A stretch of 64,000 nucleotides of DNA. Origin: Ceratodon purpureus. Lineage: Eukaryota; Streptophyta; Bryopsida; Pseudoditrichales; Ditrichaceae. The DNA is taken from the NCBI GenBank assembly GCA_014871385.1, contig CM026426.1, forward strand, positions 103,247,235-103,311,234. Direction: 5' to 3'. A program made the translations under genes and the position numbers. Positions 45,116 through 56,144 of the stretch are shown one piece after another; the first letter of the stretch is position 1, and the number at the start of each line of letters is the position of its first letter. The notes beneath the pieces were generated by a model. The model was not told the origin of the DNA. It searched no databases and saw only the letters and a list, made by a program, of their open reading frames with translations.

Positions 45116-46131
45116 GTTCCTTCCTGGTTAAACTGCTACTCTCTGCTGCTCCCTAAGCTCGTATCTAGCCAGCCTCTGTGCTGCTTGTCTTCTAGCCAAT
45201 TCTTCCTTGTCCCACTCTTAGTAGCCGCCTTCCATGATAGGTCAGTTATCGCTTATCCCTCTTGGTCCTTCATGCTGGTGGTCTTCTGGTCTGTCTGCTT
45301 CTCCAGTAAGTCCACTATGCCCCTCCACTTGAGCTCATGGATAGGTACTGTGGATCGTTGTCCTGGCCCTCCTCTAGTCCCTGTGTGCTAGTCCTTTGTA
45401 CTCCTGGTCTTTGTCAGTACATCCGTCTGCCACCCTTATCTGGTCCTTTGTGGATCTGTCAGTAGCTAGTGCTCCTACTTGGGTTGGTCCTAACTGCCTT
45501 TAGGTTGTCAAGTTCGTCCTTAGTCTAGAATTCTACGAGATTTTAAAGCAATACAGTTTTGTAGTCTTTTCCTTGAGGTCTGTCCTGGTCCCTCCAGTCT
45601 TCCCTTTATAGTTTTTCAGTGAATCTGGTCTAGGTTTACACTCTCGTTGTCCAGTTCGACTGTTTTACCTAAATCTAGTGATTTACAGGTCCATTTTTCT
45701 TTCCAAAGTCCTATCACTGGTCCCTAGGTTCCTTTTTTCATTTAATCCTGGTGTTCGTTTTTTACTGCTCCCTTTTTTACCTCAAATTTTCACTGGATCA
45801 TTTTACTGTCTACATATCTACGTAGACAGTAGATCTATGACTATTTTACTGACTGCTCCATTTTTTACTACTGGTCAAACATCCTACCTACTACTCCTTG
45901 CAATGCAACCTCAAATCAGTGGGAATCAGTGACTTATAAGGATCTGGCTGACTATCCTCCTTTTGCTGTAGAGTTGTCCTCAGCTCCTGGGACGCGCCTC
46001 TTCTCCAGCTGGCTTTTGACCGCTCCCGCCTAAGCTTGACTGCACTGGTCCTGTTGTCACTAATGAAACGCCTCCCTTGACTGCTTTGGAAACTCGTACT
46101 GGTCTAGATGTGGTCACTATAACCTTCACTA
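45116..46131. other. Ty3 5' leader side; no gene seen
   Basis: It continues the CTGGTC word pattern up to the insertion point of element B, with only fragmentary frames. It would contain the 5' untranslated region and possibly part of the 5' LTR. Confidence 0.45.
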
Positions 46132-46152
46132 GGGTGAAAGTACGTTAGACCC
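46132..46152 (+). repeat. Left 21-bp terminal inverted repeat of element B
   Basis: Begins GGGTGAAAGTACG and ends TTAGACCC. Exact inverse of 63154-63174. Confidence 0.92.
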
Positions 46153-46979
46153 TTGTACTTTTGTATGTCACAATGAAAAAATGTCAAAGTACTTGAATTT
46201 GTACTTTGAATAACTCAATGTTGGAGGTCTTTTTCTGTTGATTGGTTGTATTTCCTATGTCATACAATACTTAAGGAGGACTAATCTGATAAGAGTTATG
46301 AAAAATAAAGGAAGCACATATGTATAATTGATACTTTTCCACAACTGTAGTCGGATGTCACAAAGTACAAAAGTAATGCAAAAGTACAAAGTTCATGCAT
46401 TAATCAAAGTCGAAATAAAGCTGGCGCCTGTTAGAGAATACCTGATCTGGAGGCCACTAAAACGGGAAATGAATTGCGATGCTAGCACAATTAGAATTTT
46501 GTAGATCTAAAGAAGAAGTAACAGTTTTTTGCAGTGAAAAAGTTTTGCAAAAGTTGTTTAATTTTTAATTTTTCTGGCAGATTCTGGAAGAGCACAAACC
46601 AACCCAAGATGGCCAACCGTCGAATCAGCCAAAAAATTCTCTACCGGATACATCTTATTTTACTAGTGGCTGCGTGGAAGCTTGTATTTGTAGTGCTTAA
46701 AGTACTCTTTGTACTCCAACAGAAGTATGTGGCAGTCCACGTTGGCTGTCAGCGTTTTCATCGGACGCCGAGTCTCAAATAGTTGGTTACTGCGGGGCAT
46801 CATTATGCGTCGAGGCGGCGCTCCGGTCTCCATCACTCAGTCCTCTCATGAGCTAGTGGAGGGGGTTCTCTTTCGATCCTTCCTTCTACTGATTTTATTT
46901 TTTTGCCCACACTTGCGTGGTGTTTAGGTGGTTCAAAAGTTCAGATCGATTTTTTCTGTAAGTGTTCATTTTGCTTCTC
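46153..46979. other. Left non-coding region of element B
   Basis: AT-rich with many GTAC words (AAAGTACTTG, TTGTACTTTG, CAAAGTACAAAAG, AAAGTACTCTTTGTACTCC). Short frames near 46534-46927 are not recognised. It probably holds the transposase promoter and first exon or exons. Confidence 0.5.
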
Positions 46980-47101
46980 TCCACCTTCAAGACGCTGCAA
47001 AACTTTCCTTTGGAGGATCTACTCATGGGAAATACTGCATAGAGACGGCATGTACGAAAGGTGTAGCACAACGTGGTACCCGTATTCCTTCGGAAGGTAC
47101 T
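46980..47101 (+). pseudogene. Transposase gene of element B, 5' exon cut by a retroelement
   Basis: After a possible acceptor (CACCTTCAAG) the frame reads DAAKLSFGGSTHGKYCIE and GVAQRGTRIPSEG, then hits the insertion at the GTACT duplication. Across the retroelement it rejoins 53685 onward as EGTPACQP (then TAG). The protein part is not recognised by itself. Confidence 0.4.
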
Positions 47102-48049
47102 TAATTGTCACTAAATACCATCCAAAGTAAACCACTCCGTGTTCGTTCCCACGAAGACCTATAGTTTTCCTCCTTTTAGACCATAAGGGAAATCACCACC
47201 CGGTTCCAACCGTCTTCCATCCCACGGCCGGTTGTCTTGAACCGGTAGTTTTTGCCTCGTTCCTATTTTCCGGCTTTTTAGACTAGTGGCCGGTTCCCAC
47301 TGACCCGTCTATACTTTCAAGTGGCTGGATTTTCCACCGTCCCGAGACTTAAAGTGGCTGGACACCCCACTATACCTACCTACCACCCGGAGAGTGGAGT
47401 AATAATCCTTCCGTATGGCTAGAGACCGGCCCGGATAGCTACTCAGTACCGGTTACAGATACGGAAATCTTACTACAATGACGTCACCGCACGGTTGTAC
47501 AGTATCCTAACTACATCATCTCCCTTCTCGATTGGTTTGCAGTAGGTAATCTGACTTTTATCCTATCTACAGGAAGCGACCGGTCCGCTCTCGGATTCCG
47601 GTGTACACACGACTCTCCGTGTCCTTAAGACTACCAGCCTTGCTGCAGTACGTCTCTCCTTCCCTCCAGGCTCCTTCCGATATTGAAAACCGTCAACACT
47701 CGGCGCTTGACACCTTCCCAATCTCTCCGGGCGCTCTTCCAACCACCACACTGTTCAACTCTCCTCCAGAACACTATTGGAGACAATGGTACCAACAAAC
47801 CGTTACGATAACAGACCCGTCAGTCAGCCAGTCGATACAACAAATCCAAAGTATATTCTCAATTGCAACAACAAAACGGCGTACAAAACAAGGCCGCGGC
47901 CTTGGAAAAATGTCAAGGTTAAGTACTAATCCTAATGGGCCTATAGCAAACAAGTGGCCAACCAAGATCCAGAATTTCCGGATCTTGGATCCCGGGTATC
48001 CCAGATCGGTGGCCGCCTTCTATTCCTAGTTACTCCCGCTATCTATCCG
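47102..48049. other. Downstream non-coding region of the CCGGT retroelement
   Basis: Rich in ACCGGT (near 47240, 47433 and 47579). Frames at 47563-48029 on both strands have no domain. Confidence 0.45.
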
Positions 48050-48797
48050 GATTGACAGCCGGGTGCAATCGAGCCCCATCGTTAGTCGCTGCCATTTTAT
48101 CCGATCCTTATCCTGACCCCTACTCCTTATTCTTCTCGAACCTTGGGCTGTGCCGGGTTCCATCCGGTAGTTTGTTCTTCTGTACCTCCTTCTTCAGCTT
48201 CTTCAGTGAGGTACCGGCCCCCGGGGTATCTGGTACCGGATGGTCAATCGCCTTCCGGACTCGTCCTACCTGTGTCGCCGGTGAGGGAGACTGTGCAGCC
48301 ACCGGTGTTACACCAAGGTCCACCCGCATACGTTCCGGGGATGGAGATCCCTGTACCGGAGCAAAGCCAGCTCCCGGTGGTGGTCCCTAGTCCCCCTCCA
48401 AATGGATGTTCTCCGGGTCAACAACCTCAACTCCTTCCAGATTGGGCAGGTTGTGAAGACTGTCCAAGGTGTCCGGAAGAGGATCCGCCAATGGTTGTCC
48501 ATGCTCCGGTTGAACTGGCCGGATGGTCAACTGTACTGGAGAAGCTAAGGGTGGAACCTGTGCCAACTTCATGGTTGGTGCCGATGGTCTAGGCTCCTCT
48601 CGATCTGCCGGTGGCCCTGGTGGTCTTGACGGACCGTCCTTTCCATTGTAGAGGATGTCCACTAGGTTCCTCATCTTCAACCAAGTCTCCTTCATCACCT
48701 GCGTCCGGTCGTGCATGAATTTCACAATCAATGTCCGAGCCGGATCCGGTTGACGGGTCAGGAACGCCTGGTAGACGGCGCACTGATTTGCCACATT
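48050..48797 (-). pseudogene. Gag-like protein of the CCGGT retroelement, C-terminal part
   Basis: On the minus strand after the hAT insertion: NQCAVYQAFLTRQPDPARTL, DRTQVMKETWLKMRNLVDIL, then a Pro-rich disordered part (GPSRPPGPPADREEPRP) and, one frame on, VGRVRKAIDHPVPDTPG and a basic end (SLKKLKKEVQKNKLPDG). This matches the layout of the CGGAT relative: a folded part, then a disordered basic tail. A stop near 48388 and a frame change break it. Confidence 0.5.
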
Positions 48798-48995
48798 CAG
48801 GGTTGTCATAATAGACGGACGGGCCATAAAATTGTCGTGTAGTCACGTGACGAACGTGACGAACGGTTATCGGACGGACGCTTATCGGACGGGCTCCCCC
48901 GCGCGAGCAAAATTATTGTCCTCACAGTTTACTACTGTTTACCATGGGTGGCGCCCGTCGTCGCGTCTGCTCGCGCCCGTAGGCACGCGCGCAAG

Positions 48996-49019
48996 CAAAA
49001 AAAAAAAAAAAAAAAAAAT

Positions 49020-49051
<32 letters not shown>

Positions 49052-49068
49052 TTTTTTTTTTTTTTGTT
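48996..49068. repeat. Poly(A)-poly(T) hairpin-prone run
   Basis: About 22 A, then TG, then a long T run broken by single G. The two halves can pair. Frames of Phe/Lys only come from this run. Confidence 0.85.
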
Positions 49069-49074
49069 TTTGGT

Positions 49075-49310
49075 GCGCGCGCCAGAGTGCTTGCGCCCGT
49101 TCGCACGCGCCCGAGAGCTTGCGCCCGTTTGGACGCGCCCGAGAGCTTGCGCGAGACTTTCACAAAGAAATTGTTCATTTCATTTTGGTGATAGTTCATC
49201 CTTTGGGCATGTGCATGTAGGCATGCACATAAGAAAAAATAAAGCACCAAAATGAAATGAACAACTTCTTGGTGGAGGTTGGGTGCGTGCGTGTCGGTGT
49301 GCGTAGAAAA
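49075..49310. repeat. GC-rich subterminal repeats of the hAT element (left side)
   Basis: CGCGCCCGAGAGCTTGCGC occurs twice around 49108-49150, and TTCATTTCATTTTGGTG (49166-49190) is inverse to CACCAAAATGAAATGAACAA (about 49245-49264). The same motifs return in direct order at 50.8-51.3 kb. Confidence 0.75.
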
Positions 49311-49559
49311 AACTAGCACAAAAATGAAATGAAACCAAACTCCCAAAACTCATGTAGATATGTTCTTGTATGATTTGAATCCTGATTTTTGTACTATAAA
49401 AGTTATTCTTGTTAAATATAGTTTTATATTTTGTTCATGATTGCATTCATTAATTAAATATGTAAATAACTTATATTTCATGTTATTCTTGAATTTATTT
49501 ACCATGTTTCATTCAATTGCACATATAATAAGTTTACATAACAAATATAGGAAAAAAAA

Positions 49560-50510
49560 ATACATCATAGACTTGGAATGATAAAATAAATACATGATAG
49601 CCTAAGAATGGAAGAAAAAGAAAACAAGAAGATAGAATGGAATAGTAATGAACTTAAAAATAACAAGATGATAGAATACAAGACAATTAGAAAAATAAAT
49701 AAAAATAAAAGATAGAATGGGTGACTAATGGAAGAATAAACAAATAAATAAATACATGATAGACTAAGAATGGAAGAAAAAAAAAACAAGAAGATAGAAT
49801 GGAATAATAATGAACTTAAAAAGGACTAGATGATAAAACGGAAGACAATCGGAAAAATAAAATTAAAAAAAGATGGAATGGGTGACTAATGGAAGAATAA
49901 ATTAAAAAAATAGATACATCATCCACTAGAAATGGAAGAAAAAGAAAATAAGAAGATAGAACGGAATAATAATGAACTTAAAAAGAACAAGATGATAGAA
50001 TAGAAGACAATTGGAAAAATAAATTAAAATAAAAGATGGCATGGGCGACTAATCGAATAATAATTAAATAAATAAATACATCATCCTCTAGAAATGGAAG
50101 AAAAGGAAAACAAGAAGATAGAATGGAATTATAATGAAGTTAAAAGGGACGAGATGATAGAATGGAAGACAATTGGAAAATTTAATAAATAAAAAAAAAA
50201 AAGATAGAATGTGAAACCAATGGAAGAATAAATAAATAAATAAATACATGATAAACTAAGAATGGAAGAAAAGGAAAACAAGAAGATAGAATGGAATTAT
50301 AATGAAGTTAAAGGGATGAGATGATAGAATGGAAGACAATTGGAAATTTTAATATATAAAAATAAAAGATAGAATGTGAGACCAATGGAAGGCTAATAAA
50401 ATAAATAAATACATCATCCACTGGATATAGAAGAAAAGGAAAACGAGAAGATAGGATGGAAGAAGAATAGAAAAATCAACAAATAAAGGGATAGAATGGG
50501 AGAAATATAA
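49560..50510 (+). repeat. AT-rich tandem array, period about 160-165 bases, about five copies
   Basis: GATAGAATGGAATAATAATG-type units start near 49630, 49795, 49957, 50118 and 50287. Each continues with AATGGGTGACTAATGGAAGA and AAATACATCAT/GATAGACTAAGAATGG. No gene. Confidence 0.85.
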
Positions 50511-50799
50511 AAAAAAGTCATGGATAAAAAGCCATCAAGTGTGATGAACGACATAGTCAACAATGAATTGACGTTTCAATAGATTATGATTTAATCAACG
50601 CGAAGATAGTGGAAATGTACACAAAATGTTTTAGTTTAAACAAAATTAAACTAACTCCAAAATCTTCTACTAATCTAATTATCTATGCCTTTTGCTACTA
50701 TTTTTATTCTAATATCATATTACAAAAATATTCTCATCACTCATCGATCTCCATCACATCGCGTACTGAGCAATTGAGCTCCCTGGTCTAGCAACAATT

Positions 50800-51740
50800 A
50801 TTTGTGCATAAAATTGCAATGAACACCTTCTTGATGGAAGTCCGATGCAAGCTATCGGGCAAATGCGGACGGGCGCCAGTACTCGGGCGCGAGCATATCG
50901 GCGAGTGAAAGGAGAAAGTAGCACCAAAATGAAATGAACAACAACTTGGTGGAAGTCTGGCGCATGCCATCGGGCGAGTGCGGACGGGCGCGAGCATACA
51001 GGCCAGTGCAAAAAAAAATAAAAAAAAAATAAAAAAAAATATATATATATATTTTAAAAAAAACTTTGGCTGGTTTCTGTGTGCGCGTTTCCCAATACGC
51101 TCGCGCACGTCTACACGCGCCCGAGTGCGGACGGGCGCGAGCATACGGCGGAGTGCAAAAAAAAAAAAAAAAAAAAAAAAAATTATTTTTTAAAAATCCT
51201 TTGGCTGGTTTCTATGTGCGCATTTGCTGATATGCTTGCACCCGTCTGCGCGCGCCCGAATGCTCGAACTCAATGGTGGGAGTAGCAACACTATGAAATG
51301 AACAACAACTTGGTGGAAGTCCGGCGCTCGCCATCGGGCGAGCGCGGACGGGCGAGTGCAGACGGGCGCGAGCATACAGGCGAGTGCAAAAAAAAAAATT
51401 TTAAAAAAAAAAATAAAATAAAAAAAAATATTATTATTATTTTTTTTTTGAAAACTTTGGCTGGTTTCTGTGCGCGCGTTTCGTGATACGCTCGCGCCCG
51501 TCTGCGCGCGCCCGAATGCGGACGGGCGGGAGCATACGGGCGAATGCAGAAAAAAAAAAAAAAAAAAAAAATTGAAATTTTTTTGGTTGGTTTCTGTGTG
51601 CGCGTTTCCTGATACGCTCGCGCCCGTGTGCGCGTGCGTGAGTGCGGACGGGCGCGAGCATACGAGCGAGTGTGAAATTTTTATTTTATTTTATTTTTTT
51701 TATTTTTTTATTTTTTTTTTCTTCCCACCCGCCTGTATGC
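50800..51740 (+). repeat. GC-rich repeats of the hAT element (right side), 3-4 copies
   Basis: The block AACAACTTGGTGGAAGTC...GCGGACGGGCGCGAGCATAC followed by an A run, then TTTGGCTGGTTTCTGTGTGC and GATACGCTCGCGCCCGTCTG, recurs from about 50820, 50938, 51300 and in part from 51450 and 51590. Confidence 0.85.
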
Positions 51741-51926
51741 TCGCGCCCGAATGGACGCGCGTGAGCGCGAGCGCGCGCAAAAGTCAGCGCTAGGTAAATT
51801 CGTTTTACCCTTACCGTGAGTCAATGTCAATGCCCTTATGTGACGGACACGGGGGTGTGTCTTGTCACCATGACGGACGAACGGACTAACGGACGGTCGG
51901 TCTATTATGACAACCTTGGCCACATC

Positions 51927-53072
51927 GACCGGAAGGGCTAAGGTAGCCTTGACCTCTACAACCGACTGGATGGCATGGGTTGCCCGGTCACAGGCGTCCT
52001 GGAAGTCCCTTTGGGCATCATGCACCTAGTGTTGGAGTTTGATGATCCTCTCCCGGTACTGATCCATCTGGTCGACATGCTGGGCCTGCATGCTGGCCAG
52101 GTCCCGGTGTTTGTGAAGAACCGCAATGCATTCTGCCAACCGGTCAGTGCCCGTAAGTTGAATTACCTCCTTTACCAACTGGCTTTCGAGCTGCCTATTT
52201 TCCTGTAGGTACCGGACATACGCCGTCATCTGTTCCGACAGGTTGAACAAGTCTTGACACGGATCCTCGGTGTGGACCGGTGGCCCAATTTGTTTGAGGA
52301 CTTCCGTATTCAGATTACGCCTAGCCGGTGTGGGAGTCCGGGGAGAACCAGACGGCTGCCCCTTCTCCGGGCAGGGCCGGGGTTTCTTAGCCGGAGTGGG
52401 TGAAACCTCTATCACATCGTCCTCGTCCTTGTTCTCGGACATCTCCTCCCGTTCTGCGTACCGTTGGAGGCTTTTCAGTTCGTCATACTCCAAGATCTCC
52501 TTAGGGGTCAACAGCGCCTTGTGACGGTAAAGGTGAATAAGGAAAGACGGAAGGGAGGTGGCCTGCTTCTTGGTCTTCCTTAGGTTGGCTACCTGCCGGT
52601 CGACTATTGTTTTAATCATAAGACCCCAGTCCACTGAAATCTCACCGTCCATGGCTCCAACGAAGATGGATGCCCATTTGATGGTGATCCGTTTGGGCTT
52701 TTCCGGATGGAAAATTGGGTTCATAAACCCTATCACCTTCTTGGCTCTCGGGTCCTTGATGTCCTCCAGGTCCCACCCCTCCTTCTTGTCTCCGGTCGTC
52801 TTGATGTAGTTGTAGACGAAATCCCGGGACTCCGGAGCTGAAACTTCCCCATCCTTGTGGAAGCCATACGTATCCCTCTAGTCCTGCGCCGTCCACTGTT
52901 CCGGCTCCCCACGGATGGTATTTCGATTGTCGGGGTTTTTGACGAAGATCTCCTGCGCCGGAAGGGCCTGCCTCCACCCCCACGCCTTGTCCTGTAGTAA
53001 CTCACAGCCCATGACCTCTAAGGAATTCCGGAGGAGTTCCCACTCTTCGTCATCTACCGGCATCAACGACAT
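51927..53072 (-). pseudogene. Gag-like protein of the CCGGT retroelement, N-terminal and middle part
   Basis: From the right: MSLMPVDDEEWELLRNSLEV, ALPAQEIFVKNPDNRNTI, EQWTAQD, TAG, RDTYGFHKDGEVSAPESRDF; then 52736-52026 with PIFHPEKPKRITIKWASIFV, DWGLMIKTIVDRQVANLRKT, FLIHLYRHKALLTPKEILEY, a basic Pro-rich linker (SPTPAKKPRPCPEKGQPSG), and a helical segment (FNLSEQMTAYVRYLQENRQL, DLASMQAQHVDQMDQYRERI). A TAG follows and the frame goes on (DFQDACDRATHAIQSVVEV) to the hAT site. It aligns block by block with the protein of the CGGAT retroelement. I infer gag from position and the absence of other genes. Confidence 0.55.
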
Positions 53073-53679
53073 GACCCGTTATACCTTCAACAACTGTCCC
53101 TCTTCGACCGGCTCTTCCCCCTTTCTAACCATACTGCTTAAACGTCCTCATGGTCACTCCAGTAACACCTGCACGCACGATCCTCACCACAATCCCTCGA
53201 CTAACGGAAACACTTCCGTCTCACCGTCTCTCTTCTACCGTCCTAACCCTAAATGCAAACTACGCCGAGGAGCACAAGGATCCGCCGCTTCACAAAACGA
53301 CAAAAGAAAGGAGGAGCACGGTTGCCCTTCCTCCTTTTATACCCTCACTCACCTCAACCCGTTCGTAGCTCATCATGGCGGACGGTCGTAGCCCTTCATC
53401 ATTGGACGGTCGCGGCCGGCGGCGCTTTAATTGTCGCAGCCATCTTTTCCTTGTGAATCACACCCTCCGGCTGTCGCCCTAAGTGTGCTTGGTCAGGGTT
53501 TCGTCGCATAGACGGTGCTCCTTCTTATCCGGCTCCGTACGACCGGATTTGAACCGGTTGCCCTTCCGGTTCTCTTATTCCTTCAACCGTCTTAAACGGT
53601 TGTTACCTATATCTACTTAATACTTCCGTGTTTCTAACCCAGAATTTTTAAATTTTATCATTTTTTTCTACCGGAGTTA
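53073..53679. other. Promoter/leader side of the CCGGT retroelement
   Basis: The 5' region on the minus strand, rich in ACCGG/CCGGT (for example GGATTTGAACCGGTTGCCCT near 53542). Small mirrored frames only. Confidence 0.4.
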
Positions 53680-53684
53680 GTACT

Positions 53685-55950
53685 CCAGCGTGCCAACCGT
53701 AGAAATCACTTTCCACAAGAGGGATTGAGTCGTCCTGGTCCAGCTGAACGTGCTGCTGATGTCGAGGCCCTTGAGGCTCAAAGAGTTTAACCGCTAGTGT
53801 AGCTCGAGAGAGAAAAAGCAGGCAGAGAGTACGTGACCGGGAGAGGGTAGCAGAGTCTCTAGTTCTAGCTCATAACACGGCAGAGCAAGCTGCAGCTCAG
53901 TCTTTTACAGTGAGAGAGAATAGTAGGATTGCGTTGAGAGTCTGTCAAGGTATTGTTGAAGAGTTGAAACAGTGTCCTAATCTAGCTGGGCGGAGAGATG
54001 TCATGGAAAGAGTCCTTCGTCATTCTACAGTTTCTTCCTTTTTGCCTGATTGTTATCACCATCCACAAGAAGCACGAGCTAGGGATGCTTTCATTGATAA
54101 CTTTAAGAATGAGCTTTGTTTAGTGAAGGTTGCAAATTCTCATGACTACTTAGCTCAGAAATCTGCTCTTTTTGAGATGTTGCCGTCAGTTCTGGCTGTA
54201 ATGTCCGAGTGGGTGCCTTGTCTAGACTTTTGGACACAACTAAAGAGAGTATTAGCATTGCTTTGAGAAGGAGGTTGCCAGATGAGGATTCTCACGGGTT
54301 TATTCCGAAGTTGCGTTTGTCTCGGCAGCCGAGGGCGGGTATTTCTGATTATGTCAAAGAGTGCATTCTTCACTGGTGGGAGATACAGACCAAAGTTTCA
54401 CCAAACAAGGACATTGTTAGACATAGAATAGGGCGCAAACTCTGGCTGGAACCTCATCCTACTCACTATCGCTGTGAAACGCAAGTAAGTTTACCTATAC
54501 AATCTATCCATCTCCGTTTTAAAACTTGGCAATGTGTACTACGCAGAGTGCTATAGTTGGTGATGTAATCACTAGAATGTACTCTTCCTCCACCTTTGTC
54601 ATCAAAGAGTACATTATGTTGCAGTATTTTGTGCTGTGTAGTTTCTGGACTTTATCTAGGAGTAGAGTTGTATTCTCCTGGCTGTGGGACAATCAAATTC
54701 GTACTTGTGATTGTGCATCTAGTATTTAGCGTACAGCCGTTTACGTGATCAAGTTTTGATAGTTCCGAGATGTACTCACAGTGTGCTAGTCCTACTGAAT
54801 GTAACAAGTTTGAGTACACCTTGTATCCTTTTCGAACTATGTATCATGGCATGCTAATTTCATATGTCGTCCAGAGTACCATTTGTATTACACTTCTACT
54901 TCAAAGTAAATCAAGTAATTTAGAAGTACTTTAATTAGTACTAGGATGTGGTTATCTTGTAGAATATATAGAAGATCCATGTCTTCTCCATGTACTTTGT
55001 TAGTCGGTATCCGTCGCTCACTCGGGGGTGCTTGATGCGGTGGAATTTTTTCGAAACAGCTCACGGGAAGGGGGAGTGGGATGGTGCAGGTGCAGTCGTG
55101 AAAAGGGCGCTGAGAGCGGAACAAATACAAAACCCCCTAAGGCCGCTTCAGATTGCTGGGCACGTTGTCGATTTTTTGAAGGAAAATTACTATGAGCGTG
55201 TTTCCAGCACATACGCTCAGTCAACAACTAACCCAATTTCTCGCATCTTCTGGAACATAGGAGAATTTGAAGTAGATCACAGAGACAATAGTGTTAAATG
55301 TCGTACTTTTCCTGGCTCTAAGAATTTGCACTCTGTCATGGGATTCTCTGTGTCTGACCCTACTCTTCTTAGAACTCGTGAATTATCTTGCTTTTGCATC
55401 CCTTGTGTCGATGGTGATTGTAATAACTGTGAGAACTCCTCTCATGTGCTAGAGTGGAAGGTACAGCGTCTGCAGCCGCTTAGTACCGGCGTTGTAGCAA
55501 GCCAGCTGGATTTGCTTGATGACGACGCCAATTGGATTCATGATGGAACTTCTGTGGAGATAGGTGACTTGGTGTGCGTGGGTGACAATTTCATGATCCC
55601 GGCAAAGAGTGACAACAAACATGGAGTGGATTATTACATACTGCAATGTCAACGTACGAAGTTTGTATTGCAGGAGGGTTTGTCATGTCCATGGGGCGGA
55701 GTTTTTTCTGCCCGAGATAAGGTGATCCGAGCTAAGTATTATAAAAAAATATGGAAGAAGAGATAAAACATACGTATTTTGTGACCGGGGGGTTGATGCA
55801 CATGTAGATGCTCATCTAGTTAGAGCTTGCAAGTTCCCAATGGTTCTTCAGCCCATAGAGTTAAAGGTAGTCCCGTCTATAAGATCACAGCTGAGTCAAA
55901 GCGGATCTGTGAGGATGCGTTGAGGGACTGGTGGGCATTTAACAAAGAAT
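53685..55950 (+). pseudogene. Transposase gene of element B, main part (catalytic centre lost)
   Basis: The frame continues GLSRPGPAERAADVEALEAQ, stops at TAA and TAG codons, then a charged stretch and, at 53910-54266, ENSRIALRVCQGIVEELKQC and LVKVANSHDYLAQKSALFEM. After a shift come ESISIALRRRLPDED and YVKECILHWWEIQTKVSPNK up to a donor-like CAA|GTAAGT at 54483. The next coding block (about 55030-55766) starts RWNFFETAHGKGEWDGAGAV, a motif known from uncharacterised transposon proteins of animals and algae, then ELSCFCIPCVDGDCNNC, and a possible BAH-like end (VEIGDLVCVGDNFM, DYYILQCQRTKFVLQ). It closes with KRICEDALRDWWAFNKE after one more frame change. The part between 54484 and 55000 has no catalytic core, so it is probably deleted. 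Confidence 0.55.
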
Positions 55951-56144
55951 AGAAACCCACATTGAAGCATAGTAAATGTATTTCCTGAAGCTTAATACAA
56001 ACACTGAATGCAATTGCCGTAAGATCAACCGACAGTTTAATATGTCCAATATGTCCATTGTGTACAATATTCAAAATATGTACAATATGTCTTTTAGAAA
56101 TGTACTATATGTATACATTGTGTACAGTAAGTGCTCAGTGTACA

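Larger units (their letters stand above)
38150..46131 (-). mobile_element. Decayed Ty3/gypsy LTR retrotransposon (5' end to the right, split by element B)
   Basis: On the minus strand the order is gag, zinc knuckle, aspartic protease, reverse transcriptase, RNase H, integrase remnant: the Ty3/gypsy order. A purine run near 38165-38285 (minus strand) could be the polypurine tract. I could not confirm either LTR. Sequence right of element B (63175 onward) still carries the element's CTGGTC words and probably continues the 5' LTR or leader. Every gene has stops, many TAG in place of CAG. The word CTGGTC/GACCAG is extremely frequent in all frames. Confidence 0.8.
48798..51918. mobile_element. Non-autonomous hAT-type element, 3121 bases
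   Basis: Target duplication GCCACATT (48790-48797) and GCCACATC (51919-51926), 7 of 8 alike. Terminal repeats are CAGGGTTGTCATAATAGACG on the left and, reverse complemented, CAAGGTTGTCATAATAGACC on the right. Leaving it out rejoins the gag-like frame (LALPVDVA into NQCAVYQAF). There is no transposase. The inside has GC-rich CGGGCGCGAGC blocks near both ends and an AT-rich tandem core. Confidence 0.9.
47102..53679 (-). mobile_element. Gag-like retroelement rich in CCGGT, inserted in element B
   Basis: It is flanked by a 5-bp duplication GTACT (47097-47101 and 53680-53684); its ends read TAATTG...GAGTTA. Five-base duplications are typical of LTR-element integration. It carries a single gag-like protein on the minus strand, homologous to the one at 8350-9656, and no polymerase. 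ACCGGT/CCGGAT words are dense in coding and non-coding parts. A hAT element (48798-51918) is inserted in its coding region. LTRs were not confirmed and the tips lack TG...CA. Confidence 0.65.

Noticed and set aside
48832..49346. Frames with long Phe or Lys runs
   Set aside because: Produced by the poly(A)/poly(T) run and GC-rich repeats of the hAT element.
49560..50510. Regularly spaced repeats resembling a CRISPR array
   Set aside because: The whole unit is AT-rich and repeats with no unique spacers; it is a tandem array inside a hAT element of a eukaryote.
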